From the NCBI GenBank assembly GCA_037439465.1, contig JBBIVX010000017.1, positions 1 through 64,000 of the forward strand: a stretch of DNA of 64,000 nt, given 5' to 3'. The notes below the pieces were generated by a model. That model did no database searches, was not told where the DNA came from, and saw only the letters and a list, made by a program, of their open reading frames with translations. Shown here in pieces: positions 1 through 9,209 of this stretch (position 1 is the stretch's first letter; each line of letters begins with the position of its first letter). Made by a program: the position numbers and the translations under genes. This DNA comes from Parasulfuritortus sp037439465. Lineage in GTDB: Bacteria > Pseudomonadota > Gammaproteobacteria > Burkholderiales > Thiobacillaceae.

Positions 1-51
1 CAATCGCCGCTATCCTGAAAGTACGGTTTTTGCTATATTGCGCTGCCTGAC

Positions 52-127
52 GGGCCGATAGCTCAGCTGGGAGAGCGCTGCGTTCGCAATGCAGAGGTCG
101 GGAGTTCGATCCTCCTTCGGTCCACCA
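52..127 (+). tRNA. tRNA-Ala (anticodon CGC)
   Basis: A full cloverleaf can be folded. The 7-bp acceptor stem contains the G3:U70 wobble pair that is the identity element of alanine tRNAs. There is a normal D arm, a 7-base anticodon loop TTCGCAA giving anticodon CGC (decodes GCG), a T arm with TTCGATC, discriminator A, and an encoded CCA at 125-127. A TATATT hexamer at 34-39 followed by a GC-rich stretch is a possible -10 element with a stringent-type discriminator, but no good -35 is visible. Confidence 0.96.
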
Positions 128-134
128 CCAATTG

Positions 135-163
135 ACGCCCAACCGTTCTCGGTTGGGCGTTTT
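135..163 (+). terminator. Rho-independent terminator after tRNA-Ala
   Basis: A perfect 10-bp inverted repeat (ACGCCCAACC / GGTTGGGCGT) with a 6-base loop is followed by a short T run. It lies 8 bases after the tRNA CCA end and closes the tRNA transcript before the convergent gyrB gene. Confidence 0.85.
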
Positions 164-269
164 CATTTGTGCTTCCCGCACGGCACCCCCCCGATTTACG
201 ATCGTCAGGGACTTCTATCCTTGGTGCGGACGATCACCCGCTTTGCAGGCCGGTTTTTAGCTGGCCCTT

Positions 270-2720
270 TCAGACGTCGAGGTTCCGCACTCCCAGTGCA
301 TTGGTCTCGATAAAATTGCGGCGTGGTTCCACCTCCTCGCCCATCAGCATGGTGAATACCTCATCGGCAGCAATGGCGTCCTCGATGCGCACCTTCAGCA
401 GGCGGCGGATCTGTGGGTCCATGGTGGTTTCCCATAGCTGGTCGGGGTTCATTTCTCCCAGACCCTTGTAACGCTGGATAGCCAAGTTTTTCTTGACTTC
501 ATCCAGTAACCATTCCAGTGCCTGCTTGAAGTTAACGGCCGCGGCCCTGGCTTCACCACGTCTAATCTCTGCACCCTCGCCGATTAGACCGGCCAGCAGG
601 GTCGCCATGCGCTTGATTTGTTCATAATCGCCACCGTCCAGGAACTCACTATCGAGATGAGTGGTGTGATCGAGGCCATGGCGGATCTTGTTGATTTGCA
701 GGCGCCACCCGGTACCGTTCTCGTCAGGGCAGACAGTGACACGAACCAGGCCAAATTTGAGCAGTTGTGCGGACAAGGCGGCGGCGGACGCCTCTGCGCC
801 TGCCCGGCTGTTGAGGTCGAGCGCCGGGCAGTAGAGCAGGCTATATAGCACCTCACTGTCCATGCGCCGCGAGAGCCGTTCGATGATGGCTTCAACGGCG
901 AGGAATTGCCGGGCAATCTGCTCAAAGCTGTCCCTGGGCAGGGGGTCGGCCCCCGACCTGGAGACCAGTTCAGCGCCGTTAAGGGCCTCGCGCAACAGGT
1001 ATTGCTTGAGTTCGTAATCGTCTTTCAGGTAATTCTCCCGTTTGCCTTGCTTGACCTTGTAAAGGGGTGGCTGGGCGATATAAATGTTGCCACGCTCCAC
1101 CAGTTCGGGCATCTGCCGATAAAAAAAGGTGAGCAGAAGCGTACGGATGTGGGAGCCATCGACGTCGGCATCCGTCATGATGATGATGCGGTGGTAACGC
1201 AGTTTCTCCGGGTTGTAGTCTTCCTTGCCTATGCCGGTGCCTAGCGCGGTGATGAGCGTCACCACCTCCTGCGAGGAAAGCATTTTGTCGAAGCGTGCCT
1301 TCTCCACGTTCAGTATCTTGCCTTTGAGCGGAAGGATGGCCTGAAACTTGCGGTCCCGCCCCTGCTTGGCAGAACCGCCAGCGGAATCTCCCTCGACCAG
1401 ATAGAGTTCACAAAGTGCCGGGTCCTTCTCCTGACAGTCGGCCAGTTTTCCGGGCAATCCCGCTGAATCCAGCACGCCTTTGCGCCGTGTCATCTCACGT
1501 GCCTTGCGGGCGGCCTCGCGCGCACGCGCCGCCTCGACGATCTTGGCGCAGATGATCTTGGCGTCGGCGGGTCTTTCTTGCAGGTATTCCGTCAGTTTCT
1601 GTGCCACCACGTCTTCCACCGCTTGCCTGGCCTCGCTGGAAACCAGCTTCATCTTGGTTTGAGAGGAAAACTTGGGGTCGGGCATTTTCACCGAGAGGAC
1701 GCAGGCCAGTCCCTCGCGCATATCGTCTCCGGTGATCTCCACCCTGGCCTTCTTGGCAATCTCGTTTTCGTCGATGTATTTGTTGATGATGCGTGTCATG
1801 GCCGCACGTAGGCCGGTGAGGTGTGTGCCGCCATCGGTCTGCGGGATATTGTTGGTAAAACAAAGCACCTGTTCCTGATAGCCATTGTTCCATTGCATGG
1901 CTACCTCGGCCGTGATGGTGACCCCGGCGATGACACTTTCGCCAGTGGCATGGAAGACATTTGGATGCAATACCGTCTTGCTGCGATTGATGTATTCGAC
2001 GAAGCCCTTCACGCCACCGGAAAAGGCAAAGTTTTCATGACGACCGTCACGTTCGTCTATCAACTCGATCTTGACACCGTTATTCAGGAAAGACAGTTCT
2101 CTGATGCGTTTTGCCAGGATTTCGTAGTGGATATCTATATTGCCGAAAATTTCCTCATCGGCGCGGAAATGAACCTCTGTGCCGGTGTGGGTGGACACTC
2201 CAACCTCTTTCATCGGCGATACCTCAACCCCATTGCGCAGCTCTATGCAGCGGTCCTGTGGCACACCGCGGCGAAATTCCATGCTGTATGTTTTTCCATC
2301 GCGCCGTACCGTCAATTTCAGCCACTGTGACAAGGCGTTGACACAGGATACGCCAACGCCATGCAGGCCACCGGAAACCTTGTAGCTGTTTTGGTTGAAT
2401 TTGCCGCCGGCATGGAGCACACACATGACGATCTCCGCGGCCGATCGTTTGGGCTCGTGCTTGTCGTCGTATTTGATGCCAACCGGGATGCCACGTCCGT
2501 TGTCATAGACCGATACGGAGTTATCGGTATGGATAATGATCTTTATATCGTCGCAATAGCCGGCCAAGGCTTCGTCGATGGCGTTATCCAACACCTCGAA
2601 TACCATGTGATGCAGCCCCGTGCCGTCCTGGGTATCACCGATATACATGCCCGGGCGCTTGCGCACCGCCTCCAGGCCTTCGAGTTGCTGGATACTGGAT
2701 TCGTCGTAATTCTCGGACAT
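270..2720 (-). CDS. gyrB: DNA gyrase subunit B
   Basis: ATPase subunit of DNA gyrase, which introduces negative supercoils as an A2B2 complex with GyrA. The 816 residues are close to the 804 of E. coli. The N-terminal GHKL ATPase shows Glu42 and Asn46 in the FEVLDNAIDEAL segment and the DNGRGIP motif at 73-79. The Toprim domain has EGDSAGGS starting near Glu443 and DADVDGSH further on, followed by the roughly 165-residue insertion typical of proteobacterial GyrB. The C-terminal QRYKGLGEMN motif is present. It is the last gene of the minus-strand dnaA-dnaN-gyrB series, with 96 bases and a parS-like site separating it from dnaN. No strong Shine-Dalgarno is seen before the start. Confidence 0.98.
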   Translation of the reverse strand: MSENYDESSIQQLEGLEAVRKRPGMYIGDTQDGTGLHHMVFEVLDNAIDEALAGYCDDIKIIIHTDNSVSVYDNGRGIPVGIKYDDKHEPKRSAAEIVMCVLHAGGKFNQNSYKVSGGLHGVGVSCVNALSQWLKLTVRRDGKTYSMEFRRGVPQDRCIELRNGVEVSPMKEVGVSTHTGTEVHFRADEEIFGNIDIHYEILAKRIRELSFLNNGVKIELIDERDGRHENFAFSGGVKGFVEYINRSKTVLHPNVFHATGESVIAGVTITAEVAMQWNNGYQEQVLCFTNNIPQTDGGTHLTGLRAAMTRIINKYIDENEIAKKARVEITGDDMREGLACVLSVKMPDPKFSSQTKMKLVSSEARQAVEDVVAQKLTEYLQERPADAKIICAKIVEAARAREAARKAREMTRRKGVLDSAGLPGKLADCQEKDPALCELYLVEGDSAGGSAKQGRDRKFQAILPLKGKILNVEKARFDKMLSSQEVVTLITALGTGIGKEDYNPEKLRYHRIIIMTDADVDGSHIRTLLLTFFYRQMPELVERGNIYIAQPPLYKVKQGKRENYLKDDYELKQYLLREALNGAELVSRSGADPLPRDSFEQIARQFLAVEAIIERLSRRMDSEVLYSLLYCPALDLNSRAGAEASAAALSAQLLKFGLVRVTVCPDENGTGWRLQINKIRHGLDHTTHLDSEFLDGGDYEQIKRMATLLAGLIGEGAEIRRGEARAAAVNFKQALEWLLDEVKKNLAIQRYKGLGEMNPDQLWETTMDPQIRRLLKVRIEDAIAADEVFTMLMGEEVEPRRNFIETNALGVRNLDV

Positions 2721-2740
2721 GGCGGTAACAGGCTTATAAA

Positions 2741-2756
2741 GGTTTCACGTGAAACA
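2741..2756. other. parS-like centromere site (15/16 match)
   Basis: GGTTTCACGTGAAACA matches the bacterial ParB-binding consensus TGTTTCACGTGAAACA at 15 of 16 positions. It sits between gyrB and dnaN, about 1.2 kb from the presumed oriC. ParA and ParB are encoded at 14.0-15.7 kb, and a second, perfect copy lies at 11416-11431. Confidence 0.85.
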
Positions 2757-2816
2757 AAGTTGGGTGAAATCGGCTCCAGCCAACCGGCAGGGCCAGTTTG
2801 GATTGATCTCTGTTGG

Positions 2817-3923
2817 CTAAATGCGCATGGGCATTACGACATAGCGGAAGTGTTCTTCGCCTGGAACCGTGATCAACATGCTGCTGTTGGCATCGCCAAA
2901 GGCGCATTGCACGGCTTCATTGTCCAGATTATTGAGAACATCCTGCAGGTATTGAACGTTGAAACCAATATCCAGCGGTTCCTGGTTGTAGCCGATTTCC
3001 AGTTCTTCTTGCGCTTCTTCCTGCTCATTGTTGCTGCAAGCAATACGTAAACTACCTGTGGTCATCGCCATACGCACGCCGCGGTACTTGTCGTTGGTGA
3101 GAATGGCGGCACGGCTCAGCGCCTGATGCAGCCGTTGCCTGTTGATAATGAAGCTCTTGTCATAGCCGACTGGAACTACCCGCTGGTAATCAGGGAACTT
3201 GCCGTCCACAACCTTACTGCGCAATTCGAATTGGGGGTGGAGGAAGGCGACCTGATTGCCGCTGAGCTGTACCTTGACATCCTCCTCCCCATCCCCGAGT
3301 AATTTGATAAGTTCCATCACCCCCTTGCGTGGAAGTATCACTTCCATCGTCTGTCCAATTTCATCCCCTAACTCCAGTGAATCCATGGCGAGGCGGTGGC
3401 CATCGGTGGCGGCTACTGTGAGTTTTCCTTCCTGCAGCTGCACCAACATGCCATTCAGATAGTAGCGAATATCCTGCACAGCCATGGCGTACTGAGCCTT
3501 GGCCAGTAGATTACGCAACTTGCCTTCTGGAATGGAGAAGTGGATACCTTCTTCCGCACTTGTCTGCAGCTTTGGAAAGTCACGTGCGGGCAGTGTCTGC
3601 AGACTGAATCGGCTTTTTCCGGCTTGTATGCGCACCTGTTCCTTGTCCAGATCCAGTGCCAGGATAACTTCATCAGGAAGAGAACGGGTGATGTCAACCA
3701 GCTTTCGGGCGGAGAGGGTGAATGCCGCGTCTTGTTCAGCCTTACCCTCCAGCCAGGTTGTGATCTGCAGCTCAAGATCGGTAGCCACCAAAGAAGTTTT
3801 TCCGTCAACACTTTCGATGAGCAGGTTGGATAATATGGGCAGGGTATGTTTGCGTTCCACCACCCCGACCACAGCCTGCAGGGGTTTCAAGAGGATCTCT
3901 TTGGGGCTTTTCAATACAAGCAT
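2817..3923 (-). CDS. dnaN: DNA polymerase III subunit beta (sliding clamp)
   Basis: Ring-shaped processivity clamp of the replicase, acting as a homodimer around DNA. The 368 residues match the family length (366 in E. coli). The N-terminus MLVLKSPKEILLKPLQAVVGVVERK and the C-terminal YVVMPMRI tail are characteristic of beta clamps, and three clamp-fold repeats fit the length. It lies between dnaA and gyrB on the same strand, 201 bases downstream of dnaA. That gap holds the probable origin. Confidence 0.98.
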   Translation of the reverse strand: MLVLKSPKEILLKPLQAVVGVVERKHTLPILSNLLIESVDGKTSLVATDLELQITTWLEGKAEQDAAFTLSARKLVDITRSLPDEVILALDLDKEQVRIQAGKSRFSLQTLPARDFPKLQTSAEEGIHFSIPEGKLRNLLAKAQYAMAVQDIRYYLNGMLVQLQEGKLTVAATDGHRLAMDSLELGDEIGQTMEVILPRKGVMELIKLLGDGEEDVKVQLSGNQVAFLHPQFELRSKVVDGKFPDYQRVVPVGYDKSFIINRQRLHQALSRAAILTNDKYRGVRMAMTTGSLRIACSNNEQEEAQEELEIGYNQEPLDIGFNVQYLQDVLNNLDNEAVQCAFGDANSSMLITVPGEEHFRYVVMPMRI

Positions 3924-4124
3924 GATCTATCTTCCTGATAGTAATCTAGTAGGTCTCTTCAATGAATCTGTATAACTGGATAAAACTTTTATTAATCATT
4001 GAATTATAGCTTCCCTAAGACTGTGGACAAACACTGTAGAGACTGTGTGTGAATTGTGTATGCCTGGTTTGTTCGAGCAGTAATCCATAAGTATGCACAA
4101 TTCATTTCTGAGTTATCCACAATC
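3924..4124. other. probable chromosomal replication origin (oriC)
   Basis: This 201-base dnaA-dnaN spacer is strikingly AT-rich compared with its surroundings. It has a perfect DnaA box TTATCCACA at 4113-4121 and one-mismatch boxes at 4022-4030 (TGTGGACAA, reverse strand) and 4091-4099 (GTATGCACA). Several two-mismatch copies lie nearby, for example at 3974-3982 and 4081-4089. The stretch 3970-4012 is almost pure A/T and is a candidate unwinding element. The dnaA-rpmH spacer (5469-5612) has no comparable boxes. Confidence 0.8.
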
Positions 4125-5468
4125 TTATCCAGTCAGTACTTGGATTAAAAAATTGTAATCTTTTCTGAGTGTTGAATCAGATATCTTGAGTTCTTCAATT
4201 TTGCGGCAGGCATGTAGTACCGTCGTATGGTCACGCCCGCCAAACGATTGACCTATTTCCGGCAGAGATTGGTCGGTCAGCTCTTTGGCTAGGGACATGG
4301 CCACTTGCCTGGGCCGCGCCAGAACGCGGTTGCGTTTTTTTGAGAACATGTCCGCCACTTTTATCTTGAAGTAGTCGGCGACAACTTTCTGGATGTTTTC
4401 TACGGAGATTTGCCTGTTCTGGACGGCGAGTAGATCTTTCAAGGCCTCCTTGGCGAGTTCGACGGTGATGGGCAACTTATGAAAGCGCGAGTACGCCATA
4501 ACCCGCTTTAGGGCGCCTTCAAGCTCGCGTACATTGGAGCGCACCTGTTTGGCGATGAAGAATGCCGTGTTTTCGCCCAGTTTTTCCCCCTCGTGTTGTG
4601 CCTTGTCGAGCAGGATAGCGACACGCATCTCCAGCTCCGGTGGTTCCAGAGTCACGATCAAGCCCCAACTGAAGCGGGATTTCAGGCGCTCTTCGATTCC
4701 TTCCATATCCTTGGGAAAGGTGTCACTGGTGATGATGACCTGCTTATGGGATTCGATGAGATTGTTGAATGTATAGAAAAATTCTTCCTGGGTGCGGTCC
4801 TTGCCGACAAAAAACTGGATATCATCGATGAGCAGCACATCGAGACTGTCATATTTGTGCTTGAAATTCTCGAAGGATTTATGGCGAAACGCCCGCACCA
4901 TGTCCGAGACATAGCGTTCGGCATGGATGTATTTGACGCTCGCGGCGGGATTGTTTTCCACCACTTTATTGCCTATGGCCTGGATAAGGTGGGTCTTGCC
5001 CAGGCCCGTGCCCCCATATACGAATAGCGGGTTGTAACTGCTGCCAAGGTTGTCGACGACTTGCAACGCGGCCGCCCGTGCCAGATCGTTGGCCTTGCCG
5101 AGAATGAAATTAGCGAACGTGAAGTTGGGATTCAGCCGTGATTCGTCATTGGTGACTTTGCTTACAGGCAATTTTGTGGCTGCCTTGGGCGCGACCGCCA
5201 GCGGAGTATCGAAGGTGTTCTTTTTGCTGGATTTGGCGGCGACCACGACGGAGAGACGTCTTGGCGCGCCAAAGTACGATAAGGCCAGGACTTCGATCTC
5301 AGACAGGAACTTGTCCTTTACCCATTGTGCGACAAAACGGTTGGGAGCGCTGATCTGTATCTGTTCACCCACCTCGTTCATAGTCAGCGGTTTGAGCCAA
5401 GTATTGACCTGTTGCGGGTTGAGGGTTGCCTGGAAGTGGCTCAGACAATGATTCCAGAATTCATGCAT
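4125..5468 (-). CDS. dnaA: chromosomal replication initiator protein DnaA
   Basis: AAA+ ATPase that binds DnaA boxes in oriC, melts the origin and loads DnaB. The start at 5468 gives MHEFWNHCLSHFQ, which aligns with the DnaA domain I beginning; an in-frame codon 25 residues upstream would add an unrelated extension. The product is 447 residues. Walker A GGTGLGKT is at 152-159, Walker B-type LLIDDIQFF follows, and the domain IV signature FGGRDHTTVLHACRKI is near the C-terminus. A TACAAT hexamer at 5513-5508 on the minus strand is a possible -10. DnaA boxes just downstream suggest autoregulated expression through the shared origin region. Confidence 0.97.
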   Translation of the reverse strand: MHEFWNHCLSHFQATLNPQQVNTWLKPLTMNEVGEQIQISAPNRFVAQWVKDKFLSEIEVLALSYFGAPRRLSVVVAAKSSKKNTFDTPLAVAPKAATKLPVSKVTNDESRLNPNFTFANFILGKANDLARAAALQVVDNLGSSYNPLFVYGGTGLGKTHLIQAIGNKVVENNPAASVKYIHAERYVSDMVRAFRHKSFENFKHKYDSLDVLLIDDIQFFVGKDRTQEEFFYTFNNLIESHKQVIITSDTFPKDMEGIEERLKSRFSWGLIVTLEPPELEMRVAILLDKAQHEGEKLGENTAFFIAKQVRSNVRELEGALKRVMAYSRFHKLPITVELAKEALKDLLAVQNRQISVENIQKVVADYFKIKVADMFSKKRNRVLARPRQVAMSLAKELTDQSLPEIGQSFGGRDHTTVLHACRKIEELKISDSTLRKDYNFLIQVLTG

Positions 5469-5547
5469 GAAAATCGGGAGTCGATCGGGAAATCGGGGAA
5501 GGAGCGGATTGTAGCATTGCCCGGGTGACCTCCATAAGACCAAAAGT

Positions 5548-5577
5548 TTGACAAATTATCGGGTTGAACGGTCTAAT
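5548..5577 (+). promoter_or_regulatory. candidate sigma70 promoter for rpmH-rnpA
   Basis: TTGACA at 5548-5553 is a perfect -35 hexamer. It is followed 18 bases later by TCTAAT at 5572-5577, one mismatch from TATAAT. The rpmH start codon lies 36 bases downstream of the -10, a normal leader length. Confidence 0.7.
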
Positions 5578-5612
5578 ACGCCGTTTTTCCGGCAGAAGCT
5601 TTAGGACAGATC

Positions 5613-5747
5613 ATGAAACGCACATATCAACCCTCCGTCGTCCGCCGCAAGCGTACCCACGGTTTTCGCGCCCGCATGAAGACCAAGGGCGGCCGTGCTG
5701 TCATCAATGCCCGGCGAGCCAAGGGCCGCAAGCGACTGGCGGTTTGA
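5613..5747 (+). CDS. rpmH: 50S ribosomal protein L34
   Basis: Small, very basic ribosomal protein of the large subunit. The 44 residues begin MKRTYQPSVVRRKRTHGFRA and end RAKGRKRLAV, the typical L34 pattern. It is the first gene of the rpmH-rnpA-yidC-mnmE series that diverges from dnaA. Its stop codon overlaps the proposed TTG start of rnpA by 4 bases, so the two are probably translationally coupled. Confidence 0.97.
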   Translation: MKRTYQPSVVRRKRTHGFRARMKTKGGRAVINARRAKGRKRLAV

Positions 5748-6112
5748 CCGAGACAGTACGCCGGGGCGCGGATACCTTCGGCTGGCAGAGTAAATTGAGA
5801 AAAGCGGATGAGTTTTCATCCGTTTTTCATTTCCGGCATGCCCAGCGCGGTGAGCTTGTCGATATTCTCTATCGCCCGAATGGCTTGGACTTTCCCAGGT
5901 TGGGTCTGGTAGTGCCCAAGAAAGTTTTGCACTTGGCGGTGGACCGCAATCGGACAAAGCGTGTGTTGCGCGAGCTATTTCGCTGTTCGCAGCGCGATTT
6001 GGCAGGACTGGACTTGGTCATACGGTTCAAGGCGCCGGGTTTGGACGCCAGATTGCGTGAGGATTGGGCAACTTTCCTGCGCACACAAAAATCCCGCCCT
6101 GCGTCAGCTTAG
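5744..6112 (+). CDS. rnpA: ribonuclease P protein component
   Basis: Protein cofactor of RNase P, which matures the 5' ends of tRNAs with the catalytic RNA. The segment LRKADEFSSVF, then LGLVVPKKVLHLAVDRNRTKRVLRELFR, carries the RNR-type signature (DRNRTKR). The start is uncertain. The reading frame is open upstream across rpmH but has no ATG between rpmH and the conserved region. TTG at 5744 overlaps the rpmH stop and gives 122 residues, close to the usual 115-125. TTG at 5795 would cut into the conserved N-terminus. Confidence 0.9.
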   Translation: MTETVRRGADTFGWQSKLRKADEFSSVFHFRHAQRGELVDILYRPNGLDFPRLGLVVPKKVLHLAVDRNRTKRVLRELFRCSQRDLAGLDLVIRFKAPGLDARLREDWATFLRTQKSRPASA

Positions 6113-6130
6113 CAAATTAACAGGTATATC

Positions 6131-7783
6131 ATGGACTTGCAGCGCATTATCGCCTTCGTTGTTTTTTCCTTCTCACTCTTGATGTTGTGGCAGGCCTGGC
6201 AGGACTACAACAACCCACAGAAGGTAGTGACAGTACAGTCCGGACAATTGGCCGCCACCCCGCCGGCTTTGCCGACACCTGGCCAGGGCCTGGCTACGCC
6301 GGCACCCAGCGTGGCGACCGCTGGAGAGGCAGTGCGCGGCGCCAGGGCGATCGTTAGGACCGACGTCATGACGGCGCTCATCGATGCCAATGGCGGCGAT
6401 GTGCGTGGGATCACCCTTGACAAGTATCGTCTCGATGAAGACAAGACCAAGCCCTTCTCCCTGCTCGAAGAACGTCAGGGACGTAATTATTTCGCTCAGT
6501 CAGGCTTTGTCGGCAACGCCCTCCCCAACCACAAGACCATTTATACGCTCACCCCCGGGGAATACACGCTAAAGCCCGGTGAGACCAGCCTCAAGGTTGG
6601 TATGAAAGCGGTGGTTGGCGGTGCCGAGGTAAGCAAAATCTATACCTTTCACCGCGGCAGTTACGTGATCGATGTCGAACATGGCATACACAATGTCGGC
6701 AACGCACCGGTCGAAGGATTTCCCTATTACCAGTTGCTGCGACATGGTCAAGCCCCAGTAGGCGACTCGGCCTTTATGTCCACGTTCACCGGCCCGGCCC
6801 TGTATACCGAGTCCGGCAAGTTCCAGAAAGTCAAGTTCGAGGATATCGCCAAGGGTAAGCAGGACCATGTAAAGGTAGCCCCAGATGGCTGGATCGGCAT
6901 GGTTCAGCATCACTTTGTTTCCGCCTGGTTGATGCCGAATGTGGCGGATACCTCCAAACGCGAGTTCTACACTCGTGCCTTGGGCAACGATGAATACAGC
7001 GCCGGAATGCTCTTACCGGCGGTCAGGGTGGCGGCTGGGGAAAGCAAGAACATAGCCATGCGGCTCTATGCCGGGCCGCAAGAGCAGGAAAAGCTCAAGG
7101 CACTGGCTCCAGGCCTCGAACACGTGGTTGATTATGGCTGGTTGACCGTTCTGGCATACCCCTTGTTCGTCCTGCTCAACTGGTTGGAAAACCTGGTGCA
7201 TAACTGGGGGGTGGCGATCATACTGTTGACGGTAATGATCAAGCTGGCGTTTTACCCATTGTCGGCGGCCAGCTACAAATCCATGGCCAAAATGCGCAAG
7301 CTGGGCCCGCGTCTGCAACACCTGAAGGAGCGCTATGGCGAGGATCGGCAGAAACTGCATGAAGCCATGATGAAGGTCTACAAGGAGGAGAAGATCAATC
7401 CTCTTGGCGGTTGCCTACCTATACTGGTGCAAATCCCGGTCTTCATCGCCCTCTACTGGGTGCTGATGGGGGCGGTGGAACTGCGTCAGGCGCCCTTCGC
7501 GCTCTGGATTACCGACCTTTCCGCCAAAGACCCCTATTATGTCTTGCCCATCGTCATGGCCCTAACCATGTTCGTCCAGCAGCGTCTGTCGCCAACGCCC
7601 CCGGACCCAGTGCAGGCCAAGGTCATGATGATCATGCCCATCATGTTCTCTGTCTTCTTCTTCTTCTTCCCGGCGGGTCTGGTGCTTTACTGGCTGGTCA
7701 ACAACGTGCTCTCCATCCTGCAACAGTGGCGTATCAATCAGGTCATAGAGCGCGACCAGGGCGGGCGCAGCAAAGAAGCTTGA
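6131..7783 (+). CDS. yidC: membrane protein insertase YidC
   Basis: Inner-membrane insertase and chaperone that works alone or with SecYEG, for example on ATP synthase subunits a and c. The 550 residues start with a transmembrane anchor (MDLQRIIAFVVFSFSLLML). A proline/alanine-rich linker and a large periplasmic beta domain follow, then the conserved C-terminal membrane core, including NWLENLVHNWGVAIILLTV and INPLGGCLPILVQIPVF. A basic tail closes the protein. It begins only 18 bases after rnpA, so yidD, usually between them, is absent here. Confidence 0.97.
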   Translation: MDLQRIIAFVVFSFSLLMLWQAWQDYNNPQKVVTVQSGQLAATPPALPTPGQGLATPAPSVATAGEAVRGARAIVRTDVMTALIDANGGDVRGITLDKYRLDEDKTKPFSLLEERQGRNYFAQSGFVGNALPNHKTIYTLTPGEYTLKPGETSLKVGMKAVVGGAEVSKIYTFHRGSYVIDVEHGIHNVGNAPVEGFPYYQLLRHGQAPVGDSAFMSTFTGPALYTESGKFQKVKFEDIAKGKQDHVKVAPDGWIGMVQHHFVSAWLMPNVADTSKREFYTRALGNDEYSAGMLLPAVRVAAGESKNIAMRLYAGPQEQEKLKALAPGLEHVVDYGWLTVLAYPLFVLLNWLENLVHNWGVAIILLTVMIKLAFYPLSAASYKSMAKMRKLGPRLQHLKERYGEDRQKLHEAMMKVYKEEKINPLGGCLPILVQIPVFIALYWVLMGAVELRQAPFALWITDLSAKDPYYVLPIVMALTMFVQQRLSPTPPDPVQAKVMMIMPIMFSVFFFFFPAGLVLYWLVNNVLSILQQWRINQVIERDQGGRSKEA

Positions 7784-7835
7784 TAGAGGGTCAACTCCTT
7801 GGCCCGTGCGTTTGGTGAATGGGGGGGCGGCGTTC

Positions 7836-9176
7836 ATGGCGCGATTTCACGATAAGGCCACGATCGCCGCCATCGCTACCGCCCCAGGACGTGGCGGTAT
7901 CGGGGTGGTGAGGGTGTCGGGAGGCGATCTCGCGACCTTGACCAAGGCCATCCTGGCCCGTTCACTGCCGCCCCGCCGTGCTGTCTACGGCCGCTTTCTT
8001 GACGCCGCAGGTCTTACCCTTGACGAGGGAATCGCTCTTTATTTTGCCGCCCCGCATTCCTTTACCGGGGAGGAGGTCCTTGAATTACAGGGACACGGTG
8101 GGCCCATTGTGCTGCAAATGGTGTTGGAGCGTTGTCTCGAACTCGGCGCGCGCCTGGCTGAACCCGGCGAATTCAGCCGCCGCGCCTTTCTCAATGGCCG
8201 GATCGACCTCGCTCAGGCGGAGGCGATTGCCGACCTGATCGACTCCCAGAGTCGCCAGGCCGCCCGTTCGGCCGTGCGTTCCCTGACAGGAGAGTTTTCA
8301 CGGCGTGTTCAGGAACTCCATGCCGCGCTGATCCAGTTGCGCACATTGATCGAAGCGGCCCTCGATTTTCCCGAGGAGGAGACTGATTTTCTTGGCCAAG
8401 TGGACGCCAGCGCCCGGCTTGAGGCTATCTCCGCAAAGCTGTCGGCGGTGCTCGATCAGGCGCGGCAAGGTGCCTTGCTGCATGAGGGGCTCAGTGTGGT
8501 GTTGATCGGCCAACCCAATGTAGGCAAATCCAGCTTGCTCAATCAATTGGCTGGATATGAGGCGGCCATAGTCACCCAATTCGCCGGTACGACGCGCGAT
8601 GTGGTGCGCGAAGTCATTCAGATCCATGGCGTCCCCCTGCACATCATTGATACTGCGGGTCTGCGCGCAACCGAGGATCCGATCGAACGGTTGGGTATCG
8701 AACGTACTTGGCAGGCGGTGGAGCGGGCCGACATGGCATTACTGCTGACCGATGCCAAGCACGGCCTCGGTAAGGAGGAAATGGCCATCCTGGCACGGCT
8801 GCCGCCTATCCCAAGGCTTACCGTACACAACAAGATTGACCTCGCCGACGGGCAGGCCAGGCTGAGCGATGATGGTCATGAGGTTTGGCTGTCGGCGAAA
8901 ACCGGCCTAGGTATCGGCTTATTGCAACGGCGCCTGTTGGAAATGGCTGGCTGGCAGGCGATCGACGGCGGTACGTATATGGCCAGGCGCCGCCATCTGG
9001 AGGCCTTGAAGATGGGGCAAGAACACCTGCGCCGGGCGGTCGCCGTCATAGCCAGGCCCGAACTGATGGCCGAGGAATTGCGGCTGGCGCAGGAGGCCCT
9101 CGCTGCCGTCACCGGCGAATACACACCGGACGACCTTTTGGGCGAGATATTTAGCCGGTTTTGTATAGGAAAGTAA
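7836..9176 (+). CDS. mnmE: tRNA modification GTPase MnmE
   Basis: GTPase that, with MnmG, installs the cmnm5 group on U34 of certain tRNAs. The start at 7836 gives MARFHDKATIAAIATAPGRG, matching the family; a GTG at 7806 would add ten unrelated residues. The 446 residues contain an N-terminal formyl-THF-binding domain and a helical domain. The G domain has GQPNVGKS at 225-232, and the C-terminus ends FSRFCIGK with the catalytic Cys. Its partner mnmG is 2.3 kb downstream. Confidence 0.97.
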   Translation: MARFHDKATIAAIATAPGRGGIGVVRVSGGDLATLTKAILARSLPPRRAVYGRFLDAAGLTLDEGIALYFAAPHSFTGEEVLELQGHGGPIVLQMVLERCLELGARLAEPGEFSRRAFLNGRIDLAQAEAIADLIDSQSRQAARSAVRSLTGEFSRRVQELHAALIQLRTLIEAALDFPEEETDFLGQVDASARLEAISAKLSAVLDQARQGALLHEGLSVVLIGQPNVGKSSLLNQLAGYEAAIVTQFAGTTRDVVREVIQIHGVPLHIIDTAGLRATEDPIERLGIERTWQAVERADMALLLTDAKHGLGKEEMAILARLPPIPRLTVHNKIDLADGQARLSDDGHEVWLSAKTGLGIGLLQRRLLEMAGWQAIDGGTYMARRRHLEALKMGQEHLRRAVAVIARPELMAEELRLAQEALAAVTGEYTPDDLLGEIFSRFCIGK

Positions 9177-9209
9177 TTCTGGTAGTCTGACGAGGTAGTC
9201 GCTTCCCGT

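Noticed and set aside
5469..5612. dnaA-rpmH spacer considered as the origin
   Set aside because: No good DnaA boxes and no long AT-rich stretch; the dnaN-dnaA spacer fits much better.
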